From Nemopilema nomurai (taxonomy: Eukaryota > Cnidaria > Scyphozoa > Rhizostomeae > Rhizostomatidae), in NCBI GenBank assembly GCA_003864495.1, contig ML133458.1, forward strand, positions 62,001 through 126,000: DNA of 64,000 nucleotides, written 5' to 3'. A model generated the notes under the pieces. That model was not told the DNA's origin. It saw only the letters and a list, made by a program, of their open reading frames with translations, and ran no database searches. Of the stretch, positions 10,901 through 22,585 are shown piece by piece (position 1 is the stretch's first letter; the number at the start of each line of letters is the position of its first letter). Both the position numbers and the translations under genes were made by a program.

Positions 10901-12760
10901 ATAATTTTGGCGTGAATAGCAGAGGAGCTTTTGGCAAACGTTAAAGGTAATGTCGAAGGTCATAAGCCACTTTTACTCAGGTGGTTGTATAGGGAGGGGC
11001 CTTGACCCTGTGACCACTTAGATGGTGTCAAGTAACAATAAACGAGGCAGTAGCCACCAGTTTCGAATTCAATTCGATTGGCAAGTAATATCTAAACAAT
11101 TGTGTTATGACTATCATAATGTGTATCAATTACTGACTTGCAGTTAATTGCATCCTAAAATAGACCGCGGCCGCAATAAACGAAGAGTATGTTATCATTA
11201 GTTTCAATCATTAGCGATATCCGATGTGCTAAACGTTTTTAATGCACAAAGTCACGCGAGGGGCACCGTTACACCTCTAAGGTTGGCAGGCTCGAATGGA
11301 AATGAGCTGACATGAAGGCAGCGAGAACCCCAGCTGGTTTAAAAGAGCTTTCTACAAAAGCAATGCATTAGAAAAAGAAAGAGCCGAGGCACAAAGAAAG
11401 ACGAGGGGAGTGTTTCTTTAGATGTACGCAAGCAAGTTCAAGTTAAATAACATAGTGAGAGAGAACGTTTACTAAAATATTTAAAAGGCCGGGCGTGCTG
11501 GAAAGAGTGGGTCCCAGTTCGTCCAAAACACCATATAGGAACTAGACTAAACATTCTATCACAGAATAGATTCTGTGATTCTATTTTGAAACGTCTCAGT
11601 TGATAAAGCATGCCCACTCAAACGATTAAGAAGGCAGTGGAGCGTAACCTTTTCTCAAGCTAGCAATGATTAGAGTACACCGTCGCATCGGGCTGTTTGT
11701 TGCATTTGCGGCTGCAGTGGGCCACATGGAGAGAGTCAGTTGTTTGCTATTGGCACAAATGACGTACTGATACTATCGCAATCATACATGAATTGATTAG
11801 AATACACAGTGCTCTTGCCAGACCAGAGTACATGAATGATGCCGCATTGTATGCCAAAACAGTTTTGTGTACGGCAATCAATGATCAACAAGCAAATCAC
11901 TTCCGTAAACATCCCTTCTCAAGAAAGCCGCGTCACAAAATACAAATTATTTTCCCAAATTATTTTCATTCAAACATTTATCTCTCGCCCACGTTTCGGT
12001 CAAAATCAATTTTCAGTACCAAGAAACTTTTGATTGCTGAGTGACTTCAGTAGTTTTCTTTTGATGTTGCAATTTCTCACAAATTCCAAGTAGGCAAGAC
12101 AGCGTGACACATTCAGACTTGCACAATGTGGCTTCCAGGAATTTGACTTGCTTTATTTAAAAGCAGAGGACCTAGTAAAGACTTTTGTGACACGCAAAAG
12201 ATACACAAGCATTTAATGTCACGGAATTAATTCATATGTAACCGGGAAAATTCTCATGTTACTCTATCTTTAAGGGAAAACTGCAGGCATTATTGTGTTA
12301 TACCCTTAACAAAATTTAATCAAATTTCACATTCTTATATTATTTACCTTGCATGGGATCAACCGTCATAATGAAATCAGATTCAAGAATTTTCATTAAA
12401 GTTAAAACTGTCAAGCATATGTGTCTGGATTAACATAAAAAAAAAGTTAAACCAAATTCTACATCATTTTCTACTTCCTTGGAACTGCCATGCGTTTTGA
12501 GCTACAACTTGCCTTGGATAATATTGAGAACATAAACTTTGGGTCTTTTATTGCTCGCGAAAAAGTTGTAAGGAGAATCTAGGATAGGGGAGAATCACCT
12601 TCGTAATCATTTATTGACACTTTCCTGTAAATAACTACTGTGTCAGTAAATTGTCTGAATTCTACAGATAGCAATATATTTTATTTTCACATCTAATTTC
12701 ACAGTTCTTAAAAATATCTACAAGCCTGCATAGTGATATATCTAGAATGGGTTTGGGTAC

Positions 12761-12844
12761 CTTCAATGCGTGACAAAGATATCTATTCGACGTTTGAGGC
12801 TTCTTCGCATCCTTTCTCTTCAACTTTTTGGCGTCTCCGGCAGC
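12761..12844 (-). other. Exon-like segment, gene unknown
   Basis: On the minus strand a pyrimidine-rich acceptor (CTTCTTGCTTCGCAG) precedes an 84-nt open segment rich in Lys and Ala (AAGDAKKLKRKDAKK). It ends at a donor, AAG|GTACCC. No neighbouring exons were found that join it in frame, so this may be chance. Confidence 0.2.
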
Positions 12845-13341
12845 CTGCGAAGCAAGAAGCACAAGCACGTGAAAAGGGTATATAGGTACGGCGTAAGCAT
12901 GGTCAGCAATAAAAGCAAAACGAAGCAAAAACCCGCTACAGAACGTTTAGCAGTGTTACAGGACGAATCCAAGCAGTGTCTGTGTTGTTGTGGTTGCAAT
13001 GCTTTCGTTTGCAAAATATGCTAGTGGTGGCGGCCCTTAACAGCTATACGAAGTTATAATAGGCAAGCACGCATCCAAATGTTTTGTTTCACATTGCTGT
13101 TGAATAAACAGTATTGTAATTAACTGTTTCAAAATGGAATAAAGGCACATATCTGATCTTCTTAATAAGAACCAACAATGCTTAGATAGATGGTATTTAT
13201 TTACTGAAAAAAGGTATCGTTATTCATCTTTGGAGTGTGTTGAAGCGCTAAATTCTGTGTAAATACTCCGAGGAAATGATACAAATAAAAATGTGAACCA
13301 CTACAAATTATTAGAGTTAATTAAACACCCTATTTTGAGAT

Positions 13342-13378
13342 GAGGGGGGAGGGGGGAGGGGGGAGGGGGGGAGGGGTG
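13342..13378 (+). repeat. G-rich simple repeat, potential G-quadruplex
   Basis: Five runs of five to seven G separated by single A form an almost uninterrupted G tract on the plus strand. Four or more G runs with one-base loops satisfy the standard quadruplex pattern. No gene lies next to it. Confidence 0.85.
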
Positions 13379-15378
13379 TCCTTATAACTACGGGACCAGC
13401 AGAGAACGACCGGTTGTCGAAAACTCCCCTTATACTTTGAAAATGTGAAACTGTTTGGTCGTGTAAATGAAATGCATTTTATAAGTGTTTTCAATTATCT
13501 TCTTGTCTTTAATAGCGTTATAGCTATATCGGCTCAGCAAATAATTGCTTTTGATGTGATCTTAAAATGAAATATAAAGTAATGAACTTGAGGAAAATGG
13601 CAAATAACGCTTAAATGACACATCGATAACTCTGCAACATAGCTTGGCCTAAACAGATGGCAATCTTCAAACATGGGATCTTTGGCAAGTCAGTTATCTA
13701 TCGAACGTAAGACAAAAGCATAAAATAAGTGACTTCTTAAATCCAGAGCAATATTTACTATTATATTTAAAAACAAAAGTATGTGGACCCATTAAAGCAG
13801 GTTCACTTGATTTGTAATTAGAAGCTCCTATTATATATTTTCCTTTCTTGGCAAATCATCTTCAACCCCTCCTCCCACACATCTGGGGGCATTTGCACAA
13901 ACGTTTTCGTAACTTAATAGACTGTTGAATACATTGTGCTAGTTTCTGGGGGTTTATTTGGGGTACCCCGTGGGAAGGTTCGTTACTTTTGAGACTCTTT
14001 TGAATGAAAACATCTCTGCTCACACGAAAACAATGAAAACAAAGTAAGTTTGGCCCGTTATGATATTAAGAATAAAACGTCTCCACATTTGCAACGTTCA
14101 TCTTTCTCATGGCGATCCGAATCTAAGTGGTAAAGTTACAGCAAATATATTGACTTTGATTAACTCGGTACCAACGATTAAGATCGCGCTAAAAACCAAT
14201 ATGATGCCAATTTTTTTCATTGTGGTATCAAACATTGCCTTTGTCAGGGGGCTAGGCCTCTGACTGTAGCCTTTACCATATAATGAACTCGTTCTCTTTT
14301 TAATGAGGATAAAGATAAATGATTATTGTGCAAACATTTTCCGAAAAGGTGGGTGGCTGAGCAAATGCTTTTCGACATTTATTAGCAACTTGATTAACCT
14401 CTCTTTAGCTTGGATAAACTTTGAAATCACTTTAGATACTTTGGTCAACCATGGTTAATTGAGAGACAAAGGAACTTGGAAAAGGTCTAACACACACAGC
14501 AAAATACGTAGCGATAAGCTTGAACGGAAAGTTCAATGATAACTACACAATAATTCTGCACAATTCTACCTGTTTACCTTATACTTACACTAGATACCTA
14601 AACACATTATAAATATTTCTAAAAAGCCAAACATTAACTGCAAAAATAAACTCGAGCAAAACAGCGCCAGACTCCAGCGCTTACACAAATAAAAACATTT
14701 TACAAGGAAAAAGTGCTTCTTTCTGCTCCTAATTAAATAAATACCTATGGTATACTACAAGCAGAGTCCAGAAAAATTGACGGCTCCACGGCTGGGAGCC
14801 GGAGAAAGGTTTTACCTGGTAATGTCATACACGAGGAAGGTTTATTAATAGTTTCTTTTATAATTTATGAAAGTGGTTGTAAAGAAAATCTTTGTTTAAA
14901 GTTGGTAATGAGGAAGTTTGAACTATTGAAATTGCATCCAGAAGAAAGTGATATTTTTCTGGACTATGGCTACAGGCTAATTTTAAACTCGATTACAAAT
15001 AGATTACAAAAAAAGAGCTGCAATTAACCAGCATTTTTGCATGTCTTAAATATTTACTTTATTTATATTAATTGCTCGCATAAAGTTCATGCTAACTGTC
15101 TAATGAGCAAAATAAGTACCATTTACTCTGAGCAGTTTGGTTATGATGATATGGTAACAAATACACTTTTAGAGCTGATACCATACCACAAATAAAGTGT
15201 GTATGCATTTCGTATGCAATGGAAGAAACATAACCACTTAGAGAAAAGGGGAAATAATCTCACTAGCTTTACCTCTGGCTACTTAGGAATAACTACCACT
15301 GAGGTGTGACTTTCAGGTGAATTATCACATGCAGCAGCAAAGTTTATGTTCTCAAATCTGAAACAATCAATGAAAAAC

Positions 15379-18300
15379 TTAATTACCAGAGCTAAGCAGA
15401 GGGTCCGATTGTGTAGCCTCCTTTTCGTTTATCGTCTTGTCTTTCTGATCGAGGTAGCTTCTCAGTAGAGTTGGGTAGTCTGTCATGACGCCGGCTACAC
15501 CCAGCTCGTCAAAAGCTCGAGCAAAATCTTCCTCTTCATTTAAGACCCAGAGGAATGTCTAGGATTAAAAGGCGCCGCAATGAGACGATTGCACAATTAT
15601 CAGTTATTGTTTGCAATGATGTTATTCAAAGATGAAGTCCGATGTTATGACGGCCATTATTGATATTAATGTTAAACATCAGAATGTGTTAAGATATCTG
15701 TTAAAGGTATAACAAGATGTTGAAAATATTAAAAATAAACCTTGCTGAAAGTTATGCAAAAACCGTTTAGCCCAAAAAGTGTAGAGACATATAAAAGTAA
15801 AAAGTCCTCTAAAAATAAAAACTACGTCAGAGCTCTGTTAATTGATTTTTTAGTCACATTCAATTTATGTGACCATCAAAAATATACCTTAAGAACAGGA
15901 AAACGTTGAAATTAATAAAAGTTTAATAAAGAGTAACTGGGCGATGCAATGGCATCAACAAACGCTTTCAGTAGAAACGTGGCCATCTTTCTGTAGCTGG
16001 TCTCTACAATGATTAAGCTCTTCACTGTTCCCTGCCCATACTAGCAAGAATCAACACGTAACATAAGTTACAGAATGAAAAGAAAAACGGTGTACCTGGA
16101 TACCACGCCTTTCTAAATGCTTGAACATATATGGATTCATAAACAACCTATGAAAGAAACGGCGATTTCAGAATACAGGGCAGCATTGACTGAAAATTAA
16201 GTTATACAAAACATAGTCTATCGAATTATTGATTAGACATAATCTAATATGTAGTCCATCTAAATACAAATACGAAATGAAGCCGCGCCAATCCATACTA
16301 AACTTCACTCGCATAAGAAATGCGCAATCATGTTTTAAATGGCCATCGAAATCAAACTTAAAAAAAATGCAAATTTCACCAACAATAAAACACACAGAAT
16401 TAATTTCTGCCACGCATTTAGAACGGGACAGACCCTTTGTAACTTGAATGCTTAAAAGTTGATTTTACGCATAGTCTTATAAATTTAAGCTAAGACATAT
16501 AGAAACTCGTGGCTTATGATCAAAAGGGGGGGGGGCACAAACTGTTTAGTGAAAACTTTAAACCTTAAACTGTGATTAAATGTAAACACTAGGTTCAAAA
16601 GAATAAAAGCAATCCAGTCAGCACACAATTACAAGGTAGGACAGCAGTGCAGGTGCCATAAAAGAAACTTACGAATCTACAATTTTAATAACTATTCTTT
16701 GGAATCTTGTTAATGAAGATTTCTTCCACCTAAAAAAAAACAAAAATAAAGAGATTTACAGATGGAAATAGCTCAAAAGAGGCTAATAACATACTCTTAA
16801 GCAAGGTTAACAACATAAGAAGAACATCAAGTAATAATTATATGAGTACATCAGTTCATATTTTTAGGGAGATATTGATAAACATATTTATATCAACTTG
16901 ATATTGATGTTATATAAATAAGATGTTTGTCCATAAAGGCAAACGCAAGTATTGCAAAAAAGAATTAAATATAAAGTTTTCTATCAGCCAGGAAATCCCC
17001 AAAAAAGATTTTCCATCTCGACCTATGACTGGATAAGGCATCCTCACACTTGACATGGCTAACTCTGAAATATGTATTAAAAGAGCTTGGTTGTTAGCTC
17101 CGCATTTAATGTGTGCTCATGAAATATGTTTGTGTACTCACCTCAGAATGGGAGATGGCATTATCACTTCTAGGAAACTTTCTTTAAACGGAATAAATGG
17201 CAGAAGACCAGTGTAAAATGAAAGCACAAGTATGACACATTTTTTGAATGAGAATATAAGTGGAACATCTGGATCCTAGGAGAAAAAATTCTAGTATTTT
17301 TACTAGCAAACACTATCAAATTGCTTGAATATTTGAAGATATGGTTTTGAGCCCTAAAACTGAAAATGTTGAACTAACAATGAACAGCAAATGTTGCGTT
17401 GGTGTCATTAGTTATTATTTGATCCTTCAAATATTGTTCTACTTTCAAAAAATTAATTCATAAAGAGGACTAGCCATGAGCCTACTATAATTCAAATGTT
17501 GGTTTAAGTGATCAATGACTTATAGAAGAGCCCAAAGGAAAAGATGATTTCTTTCTGTATCCACTCAATCATATGCTCTTCGTATCACCCTCTAATGTTT
17601 TTGATCTACAACTGGCTGTTTATTATTGAGTCAGTTTTTGGTCATTCTCCCATGCTTGAGTACTCGGAAGAGTGTCAGATGAAAAAGTACTTGAAAAAGA
17701 TTGTGAAAAATGGTTCCCCTACTTCTAGCTATTGTGAAGTTTTGTATACACCTCAAAGCACTTACTTAAAAACAGATTGTGCCAAAAACAATGCTTGCCA
17801 AAAGTAGTTGGAACACCATGATTGTACTCGTAATAAATGTATATTTTCACTTCATTTCCCTACTTCAAGCAGACCGAGCCCCCTCCCCCCTTAAACAATG
17901 TTGCAAAAGTAGGTTAACATGTCTCTAAACATGGGTTACACAATTTGTGCTCCAACATACATTTGTTGTCATTTTCCAGTCAGAATCCAACATTGTATAT
18001 GGGGGAGGGGGGATGTTTAGTAGGAAAGATGATTGGACTGTTCCAACACTTTTGGCAGGCATTGAAGGTCAAACATGAGAGGTAACATATTGTCCTCAAT
18101 GACTTACAAGTCTGTAAAGATGGTTGGCTGTTTTGGCATTGACATTGCCCCAGACTGTGATTTCCTTACGATTGTAATCACAAATCATCTTATGTACCTA
18201 CAAAGCACCATATTTATGTTAGAAAAATAAAGGGTGATTGGCCATATAATGAAATTCTAAACAATATTCTATCAAAAGATTAAGAGGAGCTAGAAAATGA

Positions 18301-21300
18301 AGGTCAAGTATGTACAAGAAGGTGAGGCCATTGGAGAAGAAGTTGATATGATTTACTGATCTTTCTGATTTCAACCTTTATTAGTATGGAACTACTCCAG
18401 TAAAAACTAACTTCAATGAAATACAAAAAAGAAACATACTCTAAGCATCTAAGCATATATGCAATGCTTCTTCAAAATTTGAGTGCTATGCTTCTTCAAA
18501 TTGATTTCTTCAAAATCAAAATGCAATACATACTCAAGTGATTATACATATGAATATATAAATTTGAATAAATTTTATAGTGGCATCACGAACATGATAA
18601 CCTAAAGACATGGTGATATTACATACTAACCAATTCAATTAATTCATCACTGTAGGTCTTTACATCAATGTTTATTGCTACGTTTGGAAATTCTTCGAAT
18701 ACAGACTTAAGCAGTGGTATTTTTCTGTCATCATTTGAAGCATGACAGTATTTATCTGCAAAGAAGAAGCAATAATCATCATCTTTCTCTAAATTCAAGC
18801 CAGCAAGCCAGCTGATAGTGCATTTCAACATGCAATTGGTTTGCTGTTGCAAAAACATCATAATGTTGGCATTGTACATATTAAAAAGCTAGATATACTC
18901 CAAAAACAACAAAATATAGAAAACAATTCTTCACAGTTTAGAGAAAAAAAGGTTTCAGCTTTTAATGAACCTAAAATATTAGTTGAAAAATCAGCCTGTT
19001 AAATATGGCTACCATAAATTTTCAAAGCTAGCTCTCTAGGTATGAAACTGCTTTGTTGCACTAACAAATATCAATATAAAAATATGAGATTCTTAAGTAA
19101 CACCCATTACAACTCTCATTAACAGATTCATAATAGAATATTACAAACCATCAGAAAAAGTAACAGCTATATGATCAGACATCTCAGGTAAATCCTAAAA
19201 ATGAAAAATAAAGAAGCTATTATCAAGCCTAATATATCATCAGATTAGTCTAGCTCATACTCTACACATTCTGGTATATGCATCTTTCCTTGCACAACAA
19301 GATCCTTGCTTTAAATCCTAACTAAAATTTATACAAACAGAAATGATTATGAAAATAAATGAATAAAGATTAACTGGGCAAGCAGAAAAGGGCAAGCACC
19401 TAAATCAATTTGGGCGAGCACCTGGTTAAATTACTTTCCTAGAACAAGTTTTACAATTACCACCAATTGTTGCAAATAGGACATGGGACTTTTATCAAAG
19501 AAATCAAAAATGCAAAAATGAAATGTTCTACAAACTTTAGAAAAAAACCTTTTTGAAATTGTTTAGAAATGGTTTAGAATGATACCTCATAATTCAAATC
19601 ACTGATATTAACATCCATTCCACATGTTCTTGAAAGGTTACAGTCATGTGCCACAACAACCTGGAATGGAAAGCACTAATTATCCTCTATTCAAAAACCA
19701 TAACTCAACTTTCAGTCTCAACAAAACCAAGCATGTGTTGAGAGCTTCTTCACCTAGTATATTGTATCAAAAAAAAATCTAGAAGGCAGACATTAACATA
19801 CTTTGCAAGAAATGTTTCTCAGAACAACAATCACATTTCACATGCAATTGTTCTGCTAGACATATATATATAATGATATAGGCAACAGGATTTCTTACAA
19901 AGAATCAGAGACTGTGGAGCTGCGATGACTCTCCTGTACAATGGGTAAAAGAGAGGGGCTTGACCTCAGTGCTGGCTTGAAAGCATGACCCGATAGCTCA
20001 GCGGTACAGCACTTGGCATACAAAATCAGGGGTTGTGAGTTCGAGTTTTGCTCGGGTCGGTTATTTTTCTGCATTCTTCAGACATATATATAGATAGACA
20101 AGAGAGCAAGCTTGATATGACAGTGACAAGCATTTTTTACAAGCCAGATGAGGGCCTATCCATTGCCTTTAGGCTGCATTCACAAAAAAGTAAAGCAAAT
20201 TAGATGAGCCGATCAAAATGAGCAATTAATGAAAGTTGGAATTCCCAATGAATGACTACACCTTAAATTGTACCTCAGTAATTATAAAGCCTTATCAATC
20301 AAAATCAGGCTCTGGTTAGCTAAAATTGTCTCCATTTCCAAATTTTTCAACATTAAGGAAATATTTTTCAGATTTTTTTCAAAAGTATTCATTTTTGCTT
20401 AAAACCAAACTTCACCCTGCACAACTGCCTGATTTGCTTTTTTTATTGCTGTGTGACATTCTGTTTGCTTTGCATCACTTCCTTTTGCTTATCCAGCCCT
20501 AATCCTTCAAGTCAATTGATCACAAACTGGTTTAATTTGACATAATTGTACCTGCTTGTCTGCTGTGAGTTGCACATCAAGTTCAATCATTTCAGTTCCA
20601 CACTCAACAGACCTAAATAGAAAGCATCAAACTTCTTCAGTCAACCATAAAAACTAACCATAAGAATTTTTGAACAATATTTATTATTATTTTGCAACTC
20701 AATAAATGTCTTATGGTGATTAGAAAACAGTTGAATACCATTAATCAAATGATCTAACCAAATTGCCAACAATCAATACAAATTTGAAAATTGATGATAA
20801 AGTACTATTTTTAGAATTCTAACCATATATGACACCAAAATGCCTATGAGATACCCTTAAAAAGAACTACAAGACTTGCATTCAATATTCTTTAAGAGTA
20901 TAGCATATCTAGAAAAGATACATTAATAATAAATGAAACTACACTTGACTACACTCATGACTAAAATAATATAGGAAAACATTCCAGCACATAACAAGTT
21001 CATCTACCTCCTAAATGCTGTCATGGTGTTTTCTATGTTTTCTCCAGCACCTGCATCAGAACAATTATTTGTCAGATGAAGGCTTAAAAAACGATAAATC
21101 CCAGCTCAGATTCATACCATATGGAAATACAAAAAGAAGACTACAGCCAATTCCAGTCTAGACAATACCAAACACATTCAAGCTCGGATATGCCAGACAG
21201 TAACATGTGTGATGCATGCTTTCTTTCAGTGAATGGCTAGAAACAACAACAAGGAAAGCAAACATATCATTCTCAAGCAACCTACATAAAAACTATGGCA

Positions 21301-21513
21301 AATAACAAATCTCATCCATGGCAATTTCCACAACAACATGGAGCCATTTAAACATTTTGATGAACCTGCATACTCACCTCCACGGTGACTGATGTGCCTG
21401 CATTTTATTTTATTCTTCTTCTTTTTATGAACGATCGTTGGGAACCTAAAGAGTATCAAGGACGTACAAAGATAGGAGCCGGCAATGGCGGCAACATAAT
21501 ACCAGGCCGCCAT
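15379..21513 (-). CDS. GDPD1: GDPD1/GDPD3-like glycerophosphodiester phosphodiesterase (lysophospholipase D)
   Basis: Exons: 21513-21378, 21050-21008, 20612-20552, 19660-19586, 19194-19149, 18755-18631, 18197-18108, 17275-17142, 16729-16673, 16147-16096 and 15558-15379. All phases agree and the sum is 999 nt, 332 residues (vertebrate GDPD1 has about 314). The N-terminus (MAAWYYVAAIAGSYLCTSLI) is a membrane anchor, as in GDPD1/GDPD3. Catalytic landmarks follow in order: HRGG (exons 1-2), E and D of MIELDV (exon 3), HD of VVVAHDCNLSR (exon 4), and INIDVK (exon 6). A hydrophobic segment in exon 8 (VILVLSFYTGLLPFIPF) matches the family's internal hydrophobic insertion. The C-terminal GVAGVMTDYPTLLR is the typical TIM-barrel end. 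The family cleaves lysophospholipids to lysophosphatidic acid or N-acylethanolamines at ER-type membranes. An in-frame ATG upstream at 21576 would add 21 residues; I prefer 21513 because it lines up with the family start. GDPD1 and GDPD3 cannot be told apart here. Confidence 0.93.
17650..17745 (+). repeat. Short dispersed repeat family, copy B
   Basis: This diverged copy reads 'gagtactcggaagagtgtca', then 'gatgaaaaagtacttgaaaa' and later 'ggttcccctacttctagcta'. It lies in GDPD1 intron 7, just before a MITE-like hairpin. Confidence 0.5.
17789..18065. mobile_element. MITE-like element with terminal inverted repeats, inside GDPD1 intron 7
   Basis: The left end, 'caatgcttgccaaaagtag' then 'ttggaacaccatgatt', and the right end, in reverse complement 'caatgcctgccaaaagtg' then 'ttggaacagtccaatc', form terminal inverted repeats of about 35 bases. 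A second inverted pair lies further in (C-rich 'cccctcccccc...caatgtt' on the left, its complement on the right). At 277 bp with no coding capacity it fits a non-autonomous DNA transposon. The 'tgCCAAAAGT' end recalls Tc1/mariner-type ends, but that family call is a guess. It ends about 43 bases from the exon 7 donor of GDPD1. Confidence 0.8.
19987..20058 (+). tRNA. tRNA-like sequence, probably a pseudogene or SINE head
   Basis: Acceptor arms GACCCGA (19987) and TCGGGTC (20052-20058) pair fully over seven bases. An A-box-like stretch (TAGCTCAGCGGTACAGCA) and a B-box-like one (GAGTTCGAGTT) sit at normal tRNA spacing, 72 nt overall. The D stem has one mismatch, the T stem relies on G-T wobble, and the anticodon stem pairs poorly with an unconvincing anticodon (ACA if T33 is forced). 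I therefore think it is tRNA-derived but not a working tRNA. It lies in GDPD1 intron 3. Confidence 0.45.
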
Positions 21514-22585
21514 CTTTAAAATATCCCTTTGTGCTCCTTCCGTCAGGTGAGGTGAAAGCTGCAGTGACCTTTGCACTGTAAATACGATTATTGTTTGAAA
21601 ACAAGCACCCAGTTTTTCCGGTATTTATCAATGATTCCTGTACTTGAGAAGAAACAATCTCGAATCTTAAGATCCGGATTCCTCAGGCCAAGTTTAGTAC
21701 AGGGCATGAACGACGAAATCATTTTGCAATTTGTCTTGTATGGCAGCCATCGCCCATGCTTACAAAATTAAGACAGTTTCAATTAAAAGCATGTTGACTC
21801 AAACTTTACAAACTTTCCTGTCACTATAAGCCGCCATTGGACGCAATTGCAGCCCAAATTGAAAAAAACAAAGCTTTCCAATAATAACACAGCTTTAGAA
21901 CAAGTTATTTTATTTGCTTGAAAACTTTTGTAGCTGCGTTACAGAAAATTAGTGGACAAAAACATCTCATATGTCATTCAATGAAATGAGTTAAAAATAT
22001 TCATTTATCCACAAGCTAAATATTGTAACACTAGGCAAGGAAGTTAAAGATTAAAATAAACAAATTAAAATGCCCGAGGCAGCAACGACTTCAGTTAAAT
22101 TGACATGTGCAACAAAAACAAATTGAGCATATATTCAATAATGTGAAGTCGTAAAGTAAAATTAAAGAATCGAAACAGACTCAGGTTGCTTGGTCAAGTA
22201 GCAAAAGCTCGGAATTTCAAGGACATACATTTTGTAAACATTCAGGGCAGACTCTGAGGGGTAAAAGAAAGTTCTTCCCTCGGTGATTTCTTTTACGAGA
22301 GAACACTTTAAGGCGTCACAATCTTCCAGGCAGAATTTCTTCTTAAAATACAAGACCTTGAAAATGGGAAGGCCGACGTTTTATGTTGCAATATCTGTAA
22401 AGAAATGCTTTTGTCTCGTGCTGGCAATAAAGTAAGAAGAGGCATTTCCGAACTCTACTCTAGCAAGATAAGACCACTAATTCTTATAGCTACTGCCAAA
22501 GATTTTAGATCCCTATGTGATCAGAAAACTTTATTCACTTTAACTGTCAACGATTTAGAAAAGAAATAGGGACAAAATCTCTGAG
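21514..22585. other. Intergenic between GDPD1 start and TOPBP1 stop
   Basis: About 1.07 kb separates two minus-strand genes. It must hold the GDPD1 promoter and the TOPBP1 3' UTR. A minus-strand frame at 22162-22353 and a plus-strand frame at 22330-22569 overlap here; see the findings for the latter. Confidence 0.5.
22530..22535 (-). terminator. Polyadenylation signal AATAAA of TOPBP1
   Basis: Plus-strand 'tttatt' reads AATAAA on the coding strand, about 50 bases after the TOPBP1 stop codon at 22588-22586. Position and orientation fit a cleavage/polyadenylation signal. Confidence 0.6.

Larger units (their letters stand above)
10265..15378. other. Gene-poor intergenic stretch
   Basis: Between the inverted repeat and the 3' end of GDPD1 I see only repeats (10289-10370, 10814-10900), a G-rich tract (13342-13378) and one exon-like segment (12761-12844). 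The rest is AT-rich with short frames only. The block 'tactttatttatatta' near 15055-15070 could supply an AATAAA for the GDPD1 transcript, about 320 bases past its stop. Confidence 0.4.
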
